From Botryococcus braunii (Eukaryota > Chlorophyta > Trebouxiophyceae), in assembly GCA_002005505.1 (NCBI GenBank), contig KV908423.1, positions 157,434-169,933 on the forward strand: a stretch of 12,500 nt of DNA, given 5' to 3'. Positions 1 through 7,508 of this stretch are shown here, in pieces. Each line of letters begins with the position of its first letter. The stretch's first letter is position 1. A program made the translations under genes and the position numbers. The notes beneath the pieces were generated by a model. That model was not told the DNA's origin. It saw nothing but the letters and a program-made list of their open reading frames with translations, and made no database searches.

Positions 1-145
1 CGGTGTCTTGCTGCGTCGGTGTTCGGTTTTCCATCTCATCAGCCCTTTGGGCTGGGTTGATGTAATTCCTTCCTTTACAAGAGTGGAGTAAAAAAGACCA
101 GCCCAATGTTCAGGGACCCAAACCCCCAATGTGTCAAGCTATGAG
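1..145. other. Non-coding flank downstream of the non-LTR fragment
   Basis: No coding region is recognised here. On the minus strand this is the sequence following the stop codon of the non-LTR fragment. A TGTAA motif, the usual chlorophyte polyadenylation signal, lies on that strand at 79-75, about 65 bases past the stop, so this may be the element's 3' untranslated region. A second TGTAA is on the plus strand at 61-65. Confidence 0.4.
64..75. repeat. Direct repeat, left copy (possible target-site duplication)
   Basis: AATTCCTTCCTT occurs here and again at 733-744, bracketing the minus-strand retrotransposon fragment. A 12-base perfect repeat around a 5'-truncated non-LTR insertion is what target-primed reverse transcription would leave. 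The motif is low in complexity and the right copy sits in a TTCC-rich tract, so chance cannot be excluded. Confidence 0.4.
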
Positions 146-691
146 TCACACCCGGCGAGCGGCCAGCTGGCGACCCACAGCCGCCGCAATGATGAAACTG
201 ACCCGACGAATGACAAAATATCCCTCCACATCTTCTTGAGCAATGATGGCTTGGTTCAAAAGCCCCTGGAGCCTCTGCAACAAGGCCAGCGCATCAGCAT
301 GCAACCCTCCCAATGTTTCAAAAGCGAAGGCTTGGAAAGCCACAGGCGGCTGCTGACGCGACAACAAGACAGCATAGCGGGTCTGCTTGTCTTGGGCAGC
401 GCGCGCGGCGGCCCCACCCGGCACGAAGTGCAGCAAGTTGGCAACTGTGAGTGGGGAAGAGCCAACGATGTCGATATAAAGGTCACGCCCCTCCTCCCAC
501 GCATGGAGGCGGAGGTCTGCGCGACGGCGCTCCTGGCCAGGGACAGGGGTGGGAAAGGCGGGTTCCCGGGTGACCCGCTGACGAGCTGAGGTAAGGACAG
601 CGTCCAGGCCGTTACGAACGGAGTAATGTCGGCCGACAATGGCAACATCCCCCCCCTGAGGTGCAGTGGACCGCGTGGTCGCCCCAGACAT
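146..691 (-). pseudogene. Non-LTR retrotransposon fragment: C-terminal endonuclease-like region of the RT protein
   Basis: This is an open frame of 181 codons with its own stop at 148-146. It resembles the region that follows reverse transcriptase in many algal non-LTR elements, which has a restriction-endonuclease-like (PD-(D/E)XK type) core. Seen: an R-H-x-S-V-R-N block near residue 21, RRRADL at 56-60, a YIDIVGSSP strand near 72-80 where the family usually has LDVTVxSP, a K-x3-Y pair (K102, Y106), and a FETLGGL block near 124-130. No reverse transcriptase lies upstream: on the minus strand a stop falls at 703-701, and the DNA beyond belongs to the next gene. It is therefore probably a 5'-truncated, dead insertion. 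The family call comes from remembered motif patterns, not a search; a short independent host ORF is the alternative. Confidence 0.6.
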
Positions 692-732
692 CCAACTCCC
701 TCAAGCAGCACGGGCATTGGGAGCCAGGGTGG

Positions 733-744
733 AATTCCTTCCTT
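733..744. repeat. Direct repeat, right copy (possible target-site duplication)
   Basis: Second copy of AATTCCTTCCTT, identical to 64-75. If both copies are a target-site duplication, the inserted segment is 76-732, about 657 bases. Confidence 0.4.
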
Positions 745-759
745 CCTCCTTCCTTCCTT
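735..759. repeat. TTCC-rich microsatellite
   Basis: Short pyrimidine tract built of irregular TTCC units, between the retrotransposon fragment and the pyruvate dehydrogenase gene. It overlaps the right copy of the flanking direct repeat. Confidence 0.7.
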
Positions 760-997
760 CACGGTCCGTTACGGGCGTTAGCCACGTGCCCTACACGGCA
801 GGATACTCTCCTCTGTGTGTCCTAATGTGGCTCGAGTCTCATCCGGAGTGCTTCCGGGCTTGGGTGGCTCGCATCAATGGAGAGCCCACAGCGGTAGAGT
901 GGTGGGCCAGCCTGGGTAGATCGGATTCGAGGAAGTTCTGGAGGCTTGCTTCGCTTGGTGGACGAGGCTTCGTGGGTTTTAAGTGTCATTTGCCACA
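760..997 (+). promoter_or_regulatory. Probable promoter and 5' UTR of the PDH E1-alpha gene
   Basis: This is the only sequence between the upstream insertion and the E1-alpha start codon, so it must hold the proximal promoter and 5' leader unless the transcript starts inside the insertion. A palindromic CACGTG (G-box-like, 783-788) is the only recognisable site; G-boxes are common in light-regulated plant promoters, but a single hexamer proves little. No TATA box is obvious. An in-frame TAA at 980-982 closes the reading frame before the ATG. Confidence 0.35.
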
Positions 998-1396
998 ATG
1001 GCAGGGGTATTTGTATCCCAGAAGCCCGGCATTGTTGCAAAGGCCGATGGCGGAAACCGTGGTCGAGCCAACTTTCCCACCGCAATGCCAGGCAGGCCTC
1101 TACGTCAACGCTGCCTTTTACCTGCTAAATTTGTTACTCCTATGATTCGTCGGTGTGAGACTGTTTCAAAAGCTGCTCCTGCCACTACCGCTCCGCCCAA
1201 AACATCTCCGGCACCATCAAGCTCCGCGACCATCTCTCCGGAAGTTGCTGCAGACCTGTACAGGGACATGTTTCTGGGGCGTGAGTTTGAGGAGATGTGC
1301 GCACAAATGTACTACCGTGGAAAAATGTTTGGATTTGTCCATCTATATTCTGGTCAAGAAGCCTGCAGCACAGGAGTCATCCGGCTCTTGAACAAG
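998..1396 (+). CDS. PDH E1-alpha exon 1
   Basis: 133 codons, phase 0 end (AACAAG followed by gtacgg). Encodes the presumed transit peptide and the start of the mature enzyme ([12 protein letters not shown] near residue 80, then [19 protein letters not shown]). Confidence 0.93.
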
Positions 1397-2946
1397 GTAC
1401 GGGCGATTTCCCTGCCAGATTTGAGGATGCATATCCATGCTGCTTTGTCACGCCAACTTGTTTAGTGAAACATGCAGTGCACCGACATGCATCTACAAAG
1501 TTCCGGAAGCAATATCCCGGCAGTTTTATTCACACCAGCCATTACCATATGAATGTTTGTTGCAGATTTAGACCATTATTGTGTCAGGAACTATGTCCAA
1601 TCTACATTGGGTTTAAATGTTTCTGGGACGCATTGGGGTCCTACTTATGCACACATTTCTGCACTATGATCATGGAGAACTTTTAAGGGCTAATAACCAC
1701 AATTCCAGTTGCATACAGACGTCAACTGTGATTTTAAAGTTACAGGTCTGCAATTGCGTCCTGATCTGCCTTGCTTGAACAGGACGACTACATAACCTCA
1801 ACTTACCGCGATCACGTTCATGCACTGAGCAAGAATGTGCCAGCAAAGAACATCATGGCAGAACTTTTCGGAAAAAAGACTGGCATCTGCCGTGGTCAAG
1901 GTGGATCCATGCATATGTTTTCGGCTGAGTGGGGCTTGGTATGCTCCCTCTTGTCCGAATGAGTGCATACCTCCAGATGTCAAACATCTGCAAATTGCAG
2001 GTTGCAAGCTGTTGTTTTGCGGAAGACAACACCATATGCTGTTGAGCTCGGGCATATCAGACCATTTTACGGAGTGAGAAGGACTGCTGCTTTGAAACTA
2101 CACCTTGAGATGTGCTATAGGTTCAACTTATCTTCCATTTGTCCACCCGCTGTAGTTTAGTCAGTCACTTGTGAAGGAAGAAACATTGGCATAAGATTGA
2201 AACTAACATAAATGCTGATCATTGGGTTGGCAGCTCGGTGGATTTGCCTTCATTGGAGAGGGCATTCCTGTTGGCTTGGGCGCTGCATATGCAGTGAAGT
2301 ATAAGCATGTAAGTGCCCACACCATGCTCTTGTCTCCCTCTTCTTTCTTTTCCCAGGAAGTGTAAAAGATACTTATTATCATATGCACAAGTCTGTAGTT
2401 CTGGGTTTGGCTTGGTGTATCGATGTCATGACTTACTAAGGAACAGCAGATATGGAGCAAGGAATTTTGGAACCGAACTTCATTGTCCATCTCGATAGTA
2501 AATTCAAGCTATTGGACGAAGCTCCACCCCTGCCAGCAGACGTTAAGTTCATGGGCTTGTTTCTTTTGCAAGAGGTTCGTAATGTCAGGATGTCCAACAA
2601 CAGATTAAAAAACTGGGATGTTAGATGAATCTTGAGACAGTAATTATGGTAGGCTGAGATGAGTATGGGCCATTGCAGGATGTCTTGGGAATTGAGAGTG
2701 CAACGCAGGTATCTGTCAATTTCTTTGGCGATGGGACATGCAATGTTGGTGAGTATTTCTTCACAGAGGATGCAACTTGAGTTACTTAAGGATTCTAAGT
2801 GTGTTTATGCATTTGGAAAATCTCTGTACAGGGCCAAAGGGCATGCGCTTGCAGTTTATTTCCAAGGATGAGAAGGGGTTTACGGATTTGGGGTTGTTTC
2901 CCGTGCGTCCAAGATTTCTGGTTTTGGGAGTTTTTTTTAAGTTTTA

Positions 2947-2978
<32 letters not shown>

Positions 2979-5260
2979 CCCCAGCATATGTGGCCATGCC
3001 CATGGTTCAACCTTCTTTTGGCACTCGATCGGTGGAGATTTTCTGGCCAGTAGCAAAAGGTTGTAGTTTTGGCATTTCTGGCTCTGGTGGTGGTCATGTT
3101 ACTGAGTGTTCCAGAGCAGATTTTGTTACATGCATCACAAACCAGAGGGTTTGGAGGGAAGAGAACAGTATATTTCAAGACAGGAGAGGGAGGGAATTGT
3201 GGATGATGGGGTCTGCTGCAATTAATAAGGTCAATTTTTGATCGGGCTAAGGCTTAAGAGAGGTGCAATGTGGTAACATTGAATTGCTTCAGCAATAGGG
3301 GTCCTGCTGTTGTGGATTGGGGGAATTTTGTGGCTAATCCAGGTAGGTATTATCAAGTGCCAAACACGGTCATCAAGCTATGTAGTTAGTACGCATGTCT
3401 CTGTTGAAGACCAAATGGGTTTCTTGGTTTTGCAGGTCAGTTCTATGAGTGCCTGAACATGGCCTCCCTATACAAGCTGCCCTGTATCTTTGTGGTGGAG
3501 AACAACAAGTGGGCTATCGGCATGCAGCATTTGCGAGCCACAGGGCCCAGCGCTGGGGACAATGAGCCTTTCATATACAAAAAGGGACCGCCTTTTGGCA
3601 TGCCAGGTGTCCTTGTGGATGGCATGGATGTCTTGAAGGTGCTGCAACCCTAAGTAGCAGTTTCTGCCTATCCTTTCTGTCTGAGAATCATGAGGGACTG
3701 ATAGGTCTCTGTTGTTAACAGCTTAATTAGCGCTTCAGAAAAAGGATGGATTGCGAAGTTGCTACTTAATTTGGTAACACACACCAAGGTGCAGCTACTT
3801 GTTATTGACATGAATCCGTGTGCTTATTATGGACCTTCCCTTGACCTGAAGGGTTTCATATAGTTGCTTTAAGGCGTCGTTTACAAATGCCTTGGTGCAT
3901 GGTAGGTGCCAGGCTCATCTTAAGCATGGTTTGTTTAATGTTGTGTGTTTTTAGATTCAACTGTATCTGCATTTTGCAGGTTCAACACACCAGTCAGTCC
4001 CCTTCAAACCTTATAGACTCGCGGCAGCAGCTGTACTTACAGTAGTCGCGTATTCTCCAAGAGAGGATGTTGAGAGTGTAGTACTAAGTCAGTCGGTGCT
4101 GTCTGAGGAGTGATACTCAGTTTGTCGTTCGAAAGGAGCCACTGACCTGTGTGGAGTTTCTCACACCAAAGATGGTATGGGCAGGTTCGTGCAGTAGCAG
4201 AGGAGGCCATTGCTCGTGCACGAAGGGGGGATGGGCCAACTCTGATTGAGTGCGAAACATATCGCTTCCGTGGTCACTCCCTCGCCGACCCTGATGAGCT
4301 GCGAGAGAAGGAGGAGAAGGAGCACTATGCGGTAAGGCCTGCCTTCACAAGGCACTCTTCAATTTTTACTGGAATGCATAAATAACGAGAAGGTGTCATG
4401 AAGCAATGCGCGTTGTGATATTGAAATGTATGGTCTGTTGAGCATCACTTTAACAATGTATACAGCCGTCGGCAGCTCATATCCCTGTTAGTACCCAGCC
4501 AATTGTGAAATCGTTTGTGAGGACCCTGGTACTTGCATAACTCTGAAAGGCAATGACCCAATTATGGCGGGCGGGGGGTGTATGCAGGCCCGCGACCCTA
4601 TTCCAAAGTTCAAGGATTATTGCTTAAAGAATGGCCTGTTGACAGAGCAACAGATCAAGGACATTGAAAAGTCAGTCATCGATGAGGTTGAGGAGGCAGT
4701 TCAATTTGCCGATGAGTCTCCCAAGCCAGTAGGTCCCGTTTTCCTGATCTGGGTGCATTTCTCACGAGGATTCTTTTCTGCTAGTCATGCAGTTTTCTTG
4801 CATGTAAGGAAGCCTCCTTTTACATTGAAGCCTGGGATTGTGCACAATTCTGTATGGAGGGTGTTGACTTGGTGGACGCCTTTTGCCTTGGGAGAGAAAC
4901 AGAAGTGGTGTTGGGGACAAAAGGGGTGGGAAAAGGGGGGGAAAGGAAAAAAGGACGGTCAATACCTTTCAAACCCCTTAATTGACAATGAAATGGTTTG
5001 GGAGTCTACAGAATAAAGTCCAATGCTTGGCAAGATTGTCTGGTGAATATCCGTCCGTTGAAGATCCGTCTGGTGAATATGCAGTCTTTTGTGCCTGACA
5101 GTTAGACTATTGTAACTGACATTTGTCTATTGCGGCTTAGGACAAGGGACAGCTGCTGGAGAACGTGTTTGCGGATCCGAAGGGCTTTGGGATTGCCCCT
5201 GATGGTCGATACCGCTATGAGCTGCCTGGTTTTTCATCCGGGACTGCACAGGTCTCCTAA
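998..5260 (+). CDS. Pyruvate dehydrogenase E1 component subunit alpha, plastid type (8 exons)
   Basis: Coding exons are join(998-1396, 1783-1938, 2234-2308, 2679-2748, 3436-3638, 4185-4331, 4588-4728, 5141-5260), 1,311 bases giving 436 residues. The alpha subunit, paired with E1-beta, uses thiamine diphosphate to decarboxylate pyruvate and passes the acetyl group to E2, supplying acetyl-CoA for fatty-acid synthesis in the plastid. Seen: a basic, Ser/Thr/Ala/Pro-rich N-terminus (about residues 1-78) that looks like a transit peptide; [12 protein letters not shown] (111-122); [11 protein letters not shown] (140-150); [18 protein letters not shown] (163-180); [10 protein letters not shown] (186-195); the cofactor motif from GDGT (227-230) to ENN (255-257); and the [11 protein letters not shown] loop (327-337). 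The length matches plant plastid E1-alpha (about 430). The start is the first ATG after an in-frame stop and has a good ACAATGG context. All seven introns are GT-AG and every junction keeps frame. Val233 sits where plant homologues usually have Asn. Plastid rather than mitochondrial assignment is inferred from these blocks. Confidence 0.95.
1783..1938 (+). CDS. PDH E1-alpha exon 2
   Basis: 52 codons, preceded by gaacag and followed by gtatgc. Carries the [11 protein letters not shown] block with the conserved histidines and the [14 protein letters not shown] block. Intron 1 is 386 bases (1397-1782). Confidence 0.93.
2234..2308 (+). CDS. PDH E1-alpha exon 3
   Basis: 25 codons, preceded by tggcag and followed by the strong donor gtaagt. 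Begins [14 protein letters not shown], continuing the family block directly from exon 2. Intron 2 is 295 bases (1939-2233). Confidence 0.93.
2452..2628 (+). other. 58-codon open frame inside PDH intron 3
   Basis: An ATG-to-TGA frame of 58 codons with protein-like composition ([10 protein letters not shown] at the start, [12 protein letters not shown] in the middle) sits in the intron between exons 3 and 4. No family is recognised. It could be chance, a piece of an old insertion, or an unused exon; it has no homology-supported splice sites. Confidence 0.15.
2679..2748 (+). CDS. PDH E1-alpha exon 4
   Basis: 70 bases, entered at phase 0 after attgcag and left at phase 1 before gtgagt. Holds the GDGT half of the thiamine diphosphate motif; Asp228 is the expected magnesium ligand. 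Intron 3 is 370 bases (2309-2678). Confidence 0.9.
2949..2978. repeat. T30 tract in PDH intron 4
   Basis: Thirty uninterrupted T residues followed by CCCCAG in the longest intron (2749-3435, 687 bases). Read on the minus strand it could be the poly(A) tail of an old retroposed insertion. Read on the plus strand it is a strong polypyrimidine tract with an AG at 2983-2984. Homology to E1-alpha shows that the acceptor used for the functional mRNA is at 3435. Confidence 0.85.
3436..3638 (+). CDS. PDH E1-alpha exon 5
   Basis: 203 bases, entered at phase 1 after tttgcag. Carries the second half of the cofactor site ([12 protein letters not shown]; Asn257 is the expected magnesium ligand) and [20 protein letters not shown]. 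The donor gtgctg is weak, but the join to exon 6 (DVLK then VRAVAEEA) matches the family exactly. Confidence 0.93.
4185..4331 (+). CDS. PDH E1-alpha exon 6
   Basis: 49 codons after acceptor gggcag, before donor gtaagg. Encodes [20 protein letters not shown] and [17 protein letters not shown]. This is the loop that in mitochondrial E1-alpha carries the regulatory phosphoserines; plastid enzymes are not known to be controlled that way. Intron 5 is 546 bases (3639-4184). Confidence 0.93.
4588..4728 (+). CDS. PDH E1-alpha exon 7
   Basis: 47 codons after acceptor atgcag, before donor gtaggt. Encodes [19 protein letters not shown] and a helical stretch ending FADESPKP. Intron 6 is 256 bases (4332-4587). 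Confidence 0.92.
4913..4941 (+). other. G-quadruplex motif in PDH intron 7
   Basis: Four G runs on the sense strand: GGGG at 4913, GGGG at 4923, GGG at 4928 and G7 at 4935, with loops of 6, 1 and 4 bases. It lies in the last intron (4729-5140, 412 bases), so it would be present in the pre-mRNA. Structure is inferred from sequence only. Confidence 0.5.
5141..5260 (+). CDS. PDH E1-alpha exon 8 (terminal)
   Basis: 39 codons plus TAA, preceded by gcttag. Encodes [20 protein letters not shown] and ends GTAQVS, as plant plastid E1-alpha does. The next plus-strand TGTAA is far downstream at 6157-6161, so the 3' UTR may be about 0.9 kb, as is common in green algae. Confidence 0.92.
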   Translation, partial: DKGQLLENVFADPKGFGIAPDGRYRYELPGFSSGTAQVS

Positions 5261-5850
5261 ATGCAGCACCATGCGGTGATGTCTGTGATGTTCTGGGTCA
5301 TGGCCTTGCTTGGCCTTTTCACACACCTGGTGCCACATGCCGGTCAAGGAGTCCTACTATTTGTGGCATACCCGCTTCGGCATTCTTATCAGCTGCTCTG
5401 TGTAGGAGTCGTCTCAAATATAGCTTTAAGCTATCAAATGTGCCGCAGATTCCAAAGAAAACTGACACTATGTGGTGCTATCTGTACTCCTTTCTGGGGC
5501 AGGGCGTTGGGCTGGCACAAGGACCCTTGGCCATTGAAGACTCTGAAGCACATGTGAGTTGTTTGTGTCGCTAACGGCTCTGTCTTTACTGTGCTGATGT
5601 GCGAGCCTGTTGAGAGGGCTGAGGTATATCCTGGACTGAGATCATTGCGAAAAATTAAAGCATACGATCTGATGTTGTCCAAAATATGGAATCGCATCTG
5701 AATTTTTTTAACAGGTCATCTTTGGGCATCCATTAAACTGAAGTGCACACTCCATGAAGCACTTGAGTCGCAGGCAGTGACTTGATGCTTAAAAAGTCAC
5801 TTCCAATTTCCAGTTGAAATGTTGAAGACATTGTGAGGGATAGAGTTGCA

Positions 5851-5871
5851 CCCTCCCCCCCCTCCCCGCCC
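5851..5871 (-). other. G-quadruplex / i-motif sequence
   Basis: The plus strand carries C runs of 3, 8, 4 and 3 separated by single bases, so the minus strand has four G runs with one-base loops, an excellent quadruplex pattern. It is directly followed by G6 (5872-5877), giving a partly self-complementary CACCC...GGGGTG arrangement. Confidence 0.55.
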
Positions 5872-6156
5872 GGGGGGTGACTTGGTATCATAGGGAAGGC
5901 GTCGTTTGTGCTGATGTGAATTCAGCAGCAAGCTTGTACCAACTTATGCAGGCCAACAGGTCGGAAGTTGCTGCAATTGCGGAGGTCTACGGCCTCATTA
6001 TGGTTATATTCTTAAAAAGCCTGCGGATAGCTGAGTCTCTTCATGTCAAATTAACGCGGATGTATGCGTTGAAGAAACGAGTGTTGAGCGATTTGCTTGG
6101 TGGAATGTGTACATTTGCATGGCATCGGCATAATGCAGTTTGCTCTTTGACGATAA

Positions 6157-6161
6157 TGTAA
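6157..6161 (+). terminator. First TGTAA downstream of PDH E1-alpha (possible poly(A) signal)
   Basis: TGTAA is the typical polyadenylation signal of chlorophyte nuclear genes. This is the first one on the plus strand after the E1-alpha stop, 897 bases downstream; others follow at 6234 and 6253. No transcript evidence is available, so use of any one is a guess. Confidence 0.3.
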
Positions 6162-6507
6162 ATTGCACCTATCTAAGCTTGGCCCTGAGAAGCCTCCATT
6201 ACTGGCTAGTGGGCTACATTCAGTCTAGAGGGTTGTAAAAGGCGCACTTTTATGTAACACTTGAAGTGCCTTTCAATTGGCGCGCACACATGTATGCTTG
6301 ATCGTTGTTGCTCTGAAAGGTACGTATGTTGTGCACTGTCATGTTGCAAACAGCCCCGCACTCCTAGACAGGAAGCTATCGTGGAAAATTCCCAGTGCAC
6401 ACACCAGCGGGTAGTTTCGCTCTGACAAGGGCTTGTTGCACAAGGACACACGCCGGTCGGCGCTCCTGTTGTAGGCTCGCCTAAAGATATGTGTCCAACA
6501 ACACTTG

Positions 6508-6559
6508 CACATTCGAGTGTGGCTCGTTAAAGTCCAATTGGTCTAAGCTCACTGAGCTA
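6508..6559 (-). other. tRNA-like A box / B box pair (possible SINE remnant)
   Basis: On the minus strand TAGCTCAGTGA (6559-6549) matches a pol III A box closely, and about 41 bases on ACTCGAATGTGC (6518-6507) resembles a B box. No acceptor stem or proper D and T stems can be folded, so it is not a working tRNA gene. A tRNA-derived SINE head is plausible. Confidence 0.3.
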
Positions 6560-6876
6560 CGTCCCTTCTGATGATTTTTAGGAACAGAATATAACTATAC
6601 GATTCCAAATGATTGTTCTGGATATCGTGCTTCAGTTGCATTGCATGAAAGAGGCTGCTCTAGCAGCTGTCAGTAGCTTTACCCGCAGTCACTGTACAGC
6701 GGCTTGAACCTTGTCTGAGGCGACCATCATGCACGACAAAGCAGGTAACGCATCGTTTCAATGACATCTGTCAGATTTTGAGGCCCTGATACCGCTCAGA
6801 CCTCCCTAGTGATTGCCCCTACTGGGTCCGGACTTAAAGCAGTGCCCTAAGAATATGTTCAAACGTTTAAGCTGGC

Positions 6877-6879
<3 letters not shown>

Positions 6880-6918
<39 letters not shown>
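6880..6918. repeat. T39 tract
   Basis: Thirty-nine uninterrupted T residues. On the minus strand this is A39, a possible poly(A) tail of a retroposed sequence lying to the right. The reference length may be inexact because long homopolymers assemble poorly. Confidence 0.85.
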
Positions 6919-6947
6919 CTGGTGCATTTTTTACATAATTTGTAAGG

Positions 6948-6959
6948 GTGTGTGTGTGT

Positions 6960-6960
<1 letters not shown>
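6948..6960. repeat. (GT)n microsatellite between two poly-T tracts
   Basis: A short run of GT dinucleotides (about six units) directly before the second poly-T tract. Confidence 0.75.

Positions 6961-6961
<1 letters not shown>

Positions 6962-6995
<34 letters not shown>
6962..6995. repeat. T34 tract
   Basis: Thirty-four uninterrupted T residues, 43 bases after the T39 tract and in the same orientation. Two tails of this kind in a row suggest nested or sequential minus-strand insertions, or a tract broken up by mutation. Confidence 0.85.
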
Positions 6996-7325
6996 CCAAA
7001 TTCAATATTAACGTTATATGGCATTCACTTAACGGAATATGATATTCATTCCAGGGGTACATGGATGACATGGTGTACGTCCCTCCTTAATGATGCAGGT
7101 GTCCAGCGTGCTGATCCATTCTTGTTGTGTTAATTAATTTTATGCCTTTCCCTCAGAGGAGTAATAATGGCAAGTCTCCGTATGAAGACAATACCAATTA
7201 GGAAAGAGAGGCAGAACCCTGAGTTCTGCCAGGCAATACATGCATTTGAACGAAGACTATCATAACGCAAGTTACAGACACGTTTGTAGAAAGGAGGCAT
7301 ATGGGGCAAGCACGGATAGGGAAGG

Positions 7326-7468
7326 CACTTGGTTGGAACTATAGTGGCACTCCGGGTGTCTATCAATCAGTTGCTAACCAGTCCTTGACTTGTATATGTC
7401 CGTGCCTACTTAACAACGCACAAGTAGGAGGACATCGTCTAACACCCTCCGTACCGCCACCATGCAGG
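7326..7468 (+). repeat. 143-base perfect direct repeat, copy 1
   Basis: Identical base for base to 7647-7789 (offset 321). Copy 2 lies inside the presumed copia 5' LTR. Copy 1 begins and ends at the same internal points, so it lacks both the LTR's first part and its last 24 bases. It contains the hairpin CCTACTT/AAGTAGG (7405-7411 with 7422-7428). It may be an internal LTR duplication, which would put the LTR start further left, or a fragment of a second element. Confidence 0.9.
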
Positions 7469-7508
7469 TGACTTAATCCTTATTGTATTCCTGGATTTAG
7501 CACTCAGA

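Larger units (their letters stand above)
5261..7325. other. Gene-poor interval between PDH E1-alpha and the repeat/LTR region
   Basis: No gene with recognisable homology was found on either strand. The first part is probably the 3' UTR of the E1-alpha gene. The rest holds the G-quadruplex motif, tRNA-like boxes and poly-T tracts listed separately. Two short islands look like isolated exons: about 5437-5551, open and followed by gtgagt, and about 5951-5998, preceded by tatgcag and reading ANRSEVAAIAEVYG. Neither can be extended into a gene model. Confidence 0.5.

Noticed and set aside
131..589. Plus-strand ORF of 152 codons
   Set aside because: It lies opposite the minus-strand endonuclease-like frame, has no recognisable motif and is best explained as its shadow.
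983..997. GTG at 983 as the PDH start codon
   Set aside because: A eukaryotic nuclear gene would use the ATG at 998, which has a good context; the GTG is preceded immediately by an in-frame TAA.
5883..5895. TGGTATCATAGGG as a plant-type copia primer-binding site
   Set aside because: Only the first eight bases match TGGTATCAGAGC, it follows a G6 run without an LTR-like CA, and it is 2.3 kb from gag.
6507..6559. Functional tRNA gene on the minus strand
   Set aside because: The A and B boxes are present but no acceptor, D or T stem can be paired.
6806..7024. Lys-rich minus-strand ORF
   Set aside because: It is a translation of the two poly-T tracts and has no coding character.
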